From Lewinellaceae bacterium (GTDB taxonomy: Bacteria > Bacteroidota > Bacteroidia > Chitinophagales > Saprospiraceae): 64,000 nucleotides of DNA. Every line of letters begins with the position of its first letter. Positions within the stretch are counted from its first letter, which is position 1. The position numbers were made by a program, and so were the translations under genes. The stretch is from positions 272,520-336,519 of the forward strand of contig JACJYI010000007.1 of assembly GCA_020636225.1 (NCBI GenBank). The letters run 5' to 3'. The notes beneath the pieces are model-generated. The model made no database searches and was not told where the DNA came from. It worked only from the letters and a program-made list of their open reading frames with translations. Of the stretch, positions 58,942 through 64,000 are shown piece after piece.

Positions 58942-59988
58942 ATGAGCACGCATACCTATGTCATCATCATGGCCGGCGGCGCCGGCACCCGCTTCTGGCC
59001 AGCCAGCACGGAAGAGCATCCCAAGCAGTTCCTGGATATCCTGGGGCTGGGGAAGACCCTCTTGCAGTTGACCTTTGAGCGATTCCTGCCCCTGGTGCCG
59101 AAGGAGCAGATCTACATCGTCACCAACCGGAAGTATGTGGACCTGGTGGCCGGGCAATTGCCCGATCTGCCGGAAGACAATATCCTGGGCGAGCCCAGCC
59201 GGAACAATACCGCCCCTTGCATCGCCTATGCCACCTACAAGATCCTGGACGTGGACCAGGAGGCGAATATCGTCGTGGCGCCCAGTGATCACTTGATCCT
59301 AAAGTCCGAGGTCTTCCTGGACAAGATCCGGATGGCCCTGGCCTTTACTAGTTCGAAGGATGCCATTTGCACCCTGGGCATCCAGCCCTCGCGGCCGGAT
59401 ACCGGATATGGGTACATCCATTTCGGCTCAGAGGTCACCACGGGCATTCACCCGGTGGTGGCGTTCAAGGAGAAGCCGGACCACCAGACGGCCAGCGCGT
59501 ATCTGGAAGACGGACACTATCTGTGGAACGCCGGACTGTTCGTGTTTGCCGGTCAGACCATGATCCGGGCCCTGCGGGCCTACACCCCGCTGATCTGCGA
59601 TCTGCTGGAGGTGGTGCCCTACAACTCCAGCGAGGAGGAAGAAGCGTTGATGGAGAATTATCCACTGACCCCGAATATCTCCATCGACTATGCCGTGATG
59701 GAGCAGGCAGAGAACACCTTTACCCTGCCCGCGGATATCGGCTGGAGCGACCTGGGCACCTGGGGCTCCCTGTATGCCGAGCTCAAGCGTGAGGAGGAAG
59801 ACAATGTGGTCCAGGCCGACAGGTCTGTCCTCCAGGATGCCCAAGGCAACCTGATCCGCACGACCCCTGGCAAGACGTTGGTGGTCAAGGGCCTGCGCAA
59901 CATGATCGTCGTGGATGAGCCCGATGCACTGCTGATCTGGCCCCGCGACGAGGAGCAGGCCATCAAGGGCGTGGTGCAGGGGCTGTAG
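58942..59988 (+). CDS. manC: Mannose-1-phosphate guanylyltransferase
   Basis: ManC makes GDP-mannose from GTP and mannose-1-phosphate, feeding gmd. The sequence has the nucleotidyltransferase signature TYVIIMAGGAGTRFWPASTE with EHPKQFLDILG, the LGEPSRNNTAPCIAYATYKI block, VVAPSDHLI, GYGYIHFG, FKEKPDHQTASAYLEDGHYL and NAGLFVFAG. ATG 58942 gives the usual N-terminus; ATG 58915 adds nine residues. At about 349 residues it lacks the C-terminal isomerase (ManA-type) domain found in the bifunctional form, so it acts only as a pyrophosphorylase. It completes the GDP-sugar gene set of the locus. Confidence 0.95.
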   Translation: MSTHTYVIIMAGGAGTRFWPASTEEHPKQFLDILGLGKTLLQLTFERFLPLVPKEQIYIVTNRKYVDLVAGQLPDLPEDNILGEPSRNNTAPCIAYATYKILDVDQEANIVVAPSDHLILKSEVFLDKIRMALAFTSSKDAICTLGIQPSRPDTGYGYIHFGSEVTTGIHPVVAFKEKPDHQTASAYLEDGHYLWNAGLFVFAGQTMIRALRAYTPLICDLLEVVPYNSSEEEEALMENYPLTPNISIDYAVMEQAENTFTLPADIGWSDLGTWGSLYAELKREEEDNVVQADRSVLQDAQGNLIRTTPGKTLVVKGLRNMIVVDEPDALLIWPRDEEQAIKGVVQGL

Positions 59989-60430
59989 GGTACTTGATGA
60001 CCTGACCAAGAATACGGGGTCGTTTTCAGCCACCTGGCTGCTCGCCTGCCGGAGACACAGTTTAATGTTCAAGGTGTCCCCGAATTCTCGGGGAGCCGGT
60101 TCAAGGTTCAAAGTGTGTTCCTGGTTCCTGGTTCCAAGTGTGTCCGTTATCAGTTGTCGGTTGTCGGTTGTCAGTTCCTTGGTTCAAGGTTACTCACATG
60201 ATCCAACATGGTTGTTGAAACCGTAGGGATTCTTCTGATGACATTCAACATTGGGCTGTTGGCTTCCTGTTTGCGGTGGGACACCGCACAATACCGGGTT
60301 CGAGTGAGACACTCGAACCAGCACGGTTTATTTTATTACTTCCTCATGTTTGGGTTGGCGGCCAACACTAATCAGGCAAGCACAATCAGGTAAGCACAAA
60401 CTTGGAACTTGGAACAAAGGAACGAGGAAC
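59989..60430. repeat. Intergenic word-repeat and hairpin block
   Basis: GTTCAAGG, then a hairpin (TCCCCGA/TCGGGGA, about 60078-60095), then GGTTCAAGGTTCAA (about 60100), a repeat-hairpin-repeat order like that at 58118. Then GGTTCCTGG units (about 60118-60135), a GTTGTCGG array (60147-60176), and two RTGRGACAC-core hairpins at 60272-60288 and 60297-60319. At 60363-60400 the sequence CAACACTAATCAGGCAAGC is the reverse complement of the conserved tail seen at 42850. No gene. Confidence 0.85.
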
Positions 60431-61195
60431 TCACTTCCGGCTGACCCAGGCGAGTTCGGTGAGGCCGGCATACTCGTGGCAGACTCGGCGCATCCGGGTG
60501 ATCTTTTGGGGAGAGGGCCACCAATCGTAGGTCCAGCGGTGGGGGGAGATCTTCACGAGGTGGTTGGCCGGAGCGGGGATGGGGTCCAGTCCCTGGTACC
60601 GGAACCAGCCCATGGCCCGGGGCAGGTGGATGGCGCTGGTGACCAAGATGACCTGATTGGACTTGCCAAATCGGCTCTGATATGCCCGAGCCTCCTCTCG
60701 GGTCGTTCGTGGATCAGGCAGCATCAATGTGTCTGAGAGGGATACACCGAGATCGATGCCAGTTGAAGCCAGAAGGTCTGCCTGAGAGCGCTCACCCTGA
60801 AGCAAGGCACCTGTGGTGACCAGGTTCGCCTCATCCAGTCGATTCATGATCCTAACTCCTTCAACAATACGTGACAAGGCATCTCCACTAAGCTGATCAA
60901 ACGCAAGGAGGCCCTTTCCCGGTGATGCACCACCTCCCAAAACAACAACATGTGTGGTTCGGGAAGAATCCAGGACTATCCGGTTTAAGTCCAATACCGG
61001 ATAGCGATACTCCAGATCGGCGGCCAGCCAGGTGCTCAACGGCGTCGCGCCGATGAGGAGGAGCCAGAGTCCGCCGGCCCAGAACCAGCGCCGGGCGGGT
61101 GTCTTCCGGTGACGCAGCCACTGGATCCCGCCCGCTGCCATGACGAGCAGCCAGAGGAAGACAGGATCGATGATCAGGTTGAGCAGGAAACGCAT
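60431..61195 (-). CDS. YdcF family (DUF218) membrane protein
   Basis: A 254-residue protein with two N-terminal spans (IDPVFLWLLVMAAGGIQWL; RRWFWAGGLWLLLIGATPLS) and a DUF218 domain: THVVVLGGGASPGKGL, RIVEGVRIMNRLDEANLVTT, DTLMLPDPRTTREEARAYQS, VILVTSAIHLPRAMGWFRYQ. E. coli homologues include SanA and ElyC, linked to envelope integrity. The catalytic role, if any, is not established. It faces the repeat block, and its start is at 61195. Confidence 0.88.
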   Translation of the reverse strand: MRFLLNLIIDPVFLWLLVMAAGGIQWLRHRKTPARRWFWAGGLWLLLIGATPLSTWLAADLEYRYPVLDLNRIVLDSSRTTHVVVLGGGASPGKGLLAFDQLSGDALSRIVEGVRIMNRLDEANLVTTGALLQGERSQADLLASTGIDLGVSLSDTLMLPDPRTTREEARAYQSRFGKSNQVILVTSAIHLPRAMGWFRYQGLDPIPAPANHLVKISPHRWTYDWWPSPQKITRMRRVCHEYAGLTELAWVSRK

Positions 61196-61395
61196 CGGGC
61201 AGTTTGGCCTGCAAGATCGTGAAACCTCCGGGAAGCCACCATACCTCTGCTATCCATGAGGGCCGGAGGGTAAATGCCGACACCTTCCAGCAGGTCCGCC
61301 TGGTCGGTTGACCCGAATCATGTCCGTCAGTGACCGCTATCCTTGGCCATTGCTGATCAATTCTGCAACCTTATCCGACCAAATGCATGCGGAAG

Positions 61396-61929
61396 ATGAA
61401 ACCGTCACTGGTCCTGTTCATCGCCCTGCCGTTGTGCTGTGCCTGCCTGCCAACCATCGATGCAGCGGTCTACTCCCCTTCCACCGATACCGTTTGTACC
61501 CAACCGTTCCCCAGCGATCGGGGAATCCTTCCGACACTGATCCGGGAGCTGTCACGGGGTTGGCCGGCCGAAGAACAACTCGATTCGGCCGATCCGACCG
61601 ACCAGACCCGACACCGATCCACTTCAAGGGGATTTGGTACCGGCGACTGGCTGGCCTGGAGCAGCATTGCCCTGTTCTTCCTGGCCCTGGTGAGCTTGAG
61701 TGTCGGTGCCTTGCTCTTCCTGGTGCTCATCCTTGGCGGAATCACCACCAGCATCTGGGCGATCGTGGACATCCGGAAATATCCGGAGTTCAACACCCGA
61801 TCAGCCATGGTCATTGCGATCATCGGCCTGGTTCTGAACCTGCTGTTGCCGCTTCTCATCATCCTGGCGTTCATGATTCTCTCGGACGGTTTCTCGAGGG
61901 CGCTGGAAAACTTATTCTCGTCAAACTGA
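61396..61929 (+). CDS. Membrane protein with N-terminal signal, hypothetical
   Basis: A 177-residue protein from ATG 61396 (61387 is an alternative). The N-terminal segment KPSLVLFIALPLCCACLPTI resembles a lipoprotein signal. A hydrophilic stretch follows, then a pair of long spans (LAWSSIALFFLALVSLSVGA; LFLVLILGGITTSIWAIVDI) and a third (SAMVIAIIGLVLNLLLPLLI). The last part recalls DUF4190-type small membrane domains. Function unknown. No neighbour points to a role. Confidence 0.65.
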   Translation: MKPSLVLFIALPLCCACLPTIDAAVYSPSTDTVCTQPFPSDRGILPTLIRELSRGWPAEEQLDSADPTDQTRHRSTSRGFGTGDWLAWSSIALFFLALVSLSVGALLFLVLILGGITTSIWAIVDIRKYPEFNTRSAMVIAIIGLVLNLLLPLLIILAFMILSDGFSRALENLFSSN

Positions 61930-62201
61930 CCGACTGGACCGAACCGGGCCAGGACAACGCTAGTCCGATGGCTGGAGGGGCCAGGTCGGTGCAGGGCAGG
62001 AAAGAGGTTGGATTCGTGAGCCCTTGGAATTAGCATCCCGGGGTATGTCCCCGTTTTCGGCCCAGCCCCGGGCTCCGAAAGGATGAACAACCTTCCAGCA
62101 ATGGCCGGGTTGGCCTGGCCGGCGGACCAAAGCAAGCGTGCTGCACAGCCTGGTGCCAAAGAGACATTCCAGGGTGAGAAGTCCACCCGGCGGCGCGCTG
62201 T

Positions 62202-62396
62202 TCACAGCAGAGGGGGCAAATGGGTCGGATCGACATTCATATACAGGCAATATTCCTTGACGGTGACCGGCTGGAAGGACTCCTTGCCATAGGCCTTGCG
62301 AATAGCGGTCATCAATCTCTGGCATGACCTCCGGCTCTTACCTGTCCAAAGCATCAGATCGCTGATGTAGATGAATACGCGTTGATTCTCCATCAT
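62202..62396 (-). CDS. Small DNA-binding-like protein, hypothetical
   Basis: About 64 residues from ATG 62396 (62393 and 62414 are alternatives). The segment IYISDLMLWTGKSRRSCQRL, with MTAIRKAYGKES, resembles a helix-turn-helix of the excisionase/MerR-like sort found in small Bacteroidota proteins near mobile regions. Ends with VKEYCLYMNVDPTHL. It lies just left of the orphan-gene cassette. Only weakly supported. Confidence 0.5.
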   Translation of the reverse strand: MMENQRVFIYISDLMLWTGKSRRSCQRLMTAIRKAYGKESFQPVTVKEYCLYMNVDPTHLPPLL

Positions 62397-62414
62397 TCTA
62401 CCATTCATGAACAA

Positions 62415-62862
62415 TCAGGTGAGCGACAGCGTGTGTCACTCACCCATTACTGATCTGATCCTGGTATCTATCTATGGAGGCTTGGAGGGATGCACCCTCC
62501 TGTGAAAACGGGCTAACTACGGCTTTAACCTGGACTAAATACGGACGAAAGACGGAGTAAACCCGGACGAAACCATGCTTTCATGGTCGGTCAACACGGA
62601 TCAATAACGTCGTTGACCCGGTGTATGGTATGTCCATTCATGCGAAAATTCGCGACATCCTGTGCAGGAATGCGCCATCCCGAGCCATTCACGACACGCT
62701 CAGCCACATGGAGAAGAAAGAGGACGAACAGGGACAAAATGGGAACAAGTCACTGAATAACAATACGTTGCACCACCTCCTCGGGCGTTATACATATGAC
62801 AGGGCGACCGATATGCCGGCTTTCGGAAACCCAATCATTCACTTCCAAAATTTTTTTCAATT
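62415..62862. other. Intergenic with two hairpins, no clear gene
   Basis: A hairpin GGTGAG/CTCACC with an inner GACA/TGTC stem at 62418-62444, and GGAGGG/CCCTCC (loop ATGCA) at 62484-62500. Short direct repeats of CGGACGAAA lie at about 62533 and 62567. One frame at 62621-62896 has low protein-like quality and overlaps the next gene, so I do not call it. Confidence 0.4.
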
Positions 62863-63612
62863 ATGGCCAAACAAAATAGTTTATTCAAGGTCCTAGGGAC
62901 CCTGGATGATGTCACCTTCTACGAACGCCAAGGCGTTCATCTGATCAAGAAGAAGACCAGATTGAGTGGTGACCGGATCAAGAACGACCCTGCCTTCGAA
63001 CGGACGCAGGAGACGTTCCGGGAGTTCGGGACAACGAACCAGATCGCCCGGATGGTGCGGAATGCGTTTCCGGGCCTGATCAAGAAGGTAGGCGACAAGC
63101 GGCTGCCCCAGCGATTGACCCGCCTGCTCTTCCAGATCCGCAAGTTCGATGTGACCAATCCACGTGGCAGTCGGTCGGCCGTGATCGCCCTTGAGACTGC
63201 CGGCGGACAGGAGGCACTGACCGGTTTCAACTTCAACAACATCACGCCCCTGAAACAGGCCTTGCCCCTGAACCCCGTGGTCGACACTGCGGCGAACACG
63301 ATCACCATCAACGGGCTCAACCCCAAGGAGATGCTTCGTGTTCCGCCCTTGTCCTCTCACTTCAAACTGACGGGTTACTGGTCCCGGATCGATTTCCTGA
63401 AGGATGACTACCAGTCCATCCGGATGAGCCTTGATCCGATGCCCATTGAGGACACGATCCTTGATCTGGTGTTATCACCCACTGAATCGCTCACAGGAGA
63501 CGGCAGGGATCTCGTCGTCCTGATGATCGAATTCATGATCGAGGATGCCGGAGTCCTGTATCCGCTGAAAGACAAGAGCCACAATGCTGCGGCGATTGTC
63601 TCCGTCTCCTAA
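62863..63612 (+). CDS. Orphan Bacteroidota protein, phage/mobile-associated family
   Basis: A 249-residue protein with an N-terminal pattern LFKVLGTLDDVTFYERQGVH, LIKKKTRLSGDRIKNDPAFE and RTQETFREFGT that I recognise as recurring in Bacteroidota orphan proteins often adjacent to DUF5675 genes. The remainder is mixed alpha/beta, with a NITPLKQALPLN segment and a C-terminal domain (SRIDFLKDDYQSIRMSLDPM). No catalytic motif is apparent. It may be a structural protein of a phage-like or secreted particle, but this is an inference from association only. Confidence 0.65.
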   Translation: MAKQNSLFKVLGTLDDVTFYERQGVHLIKKKTRLSGDRIKNDPAFERTQETFREFGTTNQIARMVRNAFPGLIKKVGDKRLPQRLTRLLFQIRKFDVTNPRGSRSAVIALETAGGQEALTGFNFNNITPLKQALPLNPVVDTAANTITINGLNPKEMLRVPPLSSHFKLTGYWSRIDFLKDDYQSIRMSLDPMPIEDTILDLVLSPTESLTGDGRDLVVLMIEFMIEDAGVLYPLKDKSHNAAAIVSVS

Positions 63613-63624
63613 GGGAGACCGCCC

Positions 63625-64000
63625 ATGAGAGTATTCACTCTCGTGCGGAAGTACCACCCCACCGGCACCAATGGCCAATTGTTCGACGGGACCCGTTTGA
63701 TCTGCGATACGATTGAACTCCCCTGGCAACAGAACCAGCGGAATGTATCCTGCATTCCGGAGGGCCGCTACATGCTGTCCTTACGGTGGACCAGCCGGTG
63801 GGGCTGGCACTTCCTGATCCCACGCGTCCCTGAACGGGACGGGATCCTCATCCATCCAGCCAATGATGCCCTGAAGGAGCTGCGCGGCTGTATCGCTCCG
63901 GTGACGACCTGCACCGGACCCGGTACCGGCCATGGCTCCCGCAAGGCCCTGCAGCGGCTGATGGACGAGATCCGACCGGTGATGCAAAGCGGCATGCCGG
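63625..64000 (+). CDS. DUF5675 family protein (truncated by window edge)
   Basis: The reading frame from ATG 63625 is open to the right edge (125 codons). It matches DUF5675: RKYHPTGTNGQLFDGTRLIC, IELPWQQNQRNVSCIPEGRY, then WHFLIPRVPERDGILIHPAN and LKELRGCIAPV, a Cys-containing block that recalls the YkuD/L,D-transpeptidase-like folds. The function is unknown; many members are in phage-like regions. It begins 13 bases after the orphan gene, so the two form a unit. Confidence 0.8.
   Translation, partial: MRVFTLVRKYHPTGTNGQLFDGTRLICDTIELPWQQNQRNVSCIPEGRYMLSLRWTSRWGWHFLIPRVPERDGILIHPANDALKELRGCIAPVTTCTGPGTGHGSRKALQRLMDEIRPVMQSGMP

Noticed and set aside
60297..60319. tRNA-like T-arm (GTTCGAGTG)
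   Set aside because: It is part of a simple hairpin; no acceptor stem or anticodon arm could be drawn.
62621..62896. 91-codon frame before the orphan gene
   Set aside because: Odd composition, overlaps the orphan gene start in another frame, and matches no family I know.

Overview
This 64 kb window comes from a moderately GC-rich Bacteroidota chromosome, most likely a Saprospiria-type (Lewinella/Haliscomenobacter-like) environmental bacterium. Supporting evidence: type IX secretion (T9SS) genes (porX, porD), proteins with T9SS C-terminal sorting domains, a CHU_C (gliding-motility-associated) C-terminal domain, the conserved bamD-rpoZ-coaBC-porD block, a two-gene transketolase, DUF2795, and many promoters of the Bacteroidota type (TAnnTTTG minus-7 box). 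No rRNA, tRNA, CRISPR array or insertion sequence was recognised.

Layout. 1-13 kb: feoB (cut by the left edge)/feoA, cmk, an unrecognised helical protein, DUF2795, queA, two related polytopic GT-C-like membrane proteins, an M43-like lipoprotein metalloprotease, fabG, an OppC/DppC-type permease, a small lipoprotein and HU. 13-31 kb: transketolase halves, a cystathionine gamma-synthase/lyase-like enzyme, radC, an MsbA-like exporter, a family 2 glycosyltransferase overlapping an LRR protein, gyrB, tsaE-ald, a MacB-like permease, two LamG proteins and a YbaB protein. 32-43 kb: a T9SS cargo beta-propeller, tatC, porX, an HD phosphohydrolase, and porD/coaBC/rpoZ/bamD. 43-54 kb: an isolated hutU between repeat blocks, two paralogous outer-membrane beta-barrel candidates, and a very large C25 (PorU/gingipain-like) peptidase. 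54-61 kb: a surface-glycan locus with an O-antigen ligase-like protein, gmd, fcl and manC (GDP-mannose and GDP-fucose supply), interrupted by a GxxExxY/PD-(D/E)XK gene and a four-helix-bundle S23/Avd-like gene. 61-64 kb: a YdcF protein, a membrane protein and a small cassette of phage-type or orphan genes ending in a truncated DUF5675 gene.

The most unusual content is non-coding. At least eight intergenic blocks hold short word-like repeats (units such as GTTGTCGGTT, TTCGGTC, GTTCAAGGTTCAA, GGTTCCTGG, GTGATTT, CGCAAAGGCGC, ATCCGTG, CTCCACTCCTC), interrupted by perfect hairpins. The hairpins fall into families that keep one part and vary another: same apex with unrelated stems, compensatory stem changes, or near-identical blocks differing only in the loop. 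The GxxExxY and S23-like genes sit inside mirror-image copies of these repeats. I propose these repeats, hairpins and guest genes as the candidate undescribed system. The sequence shows the architecture; the mechanism is inference.
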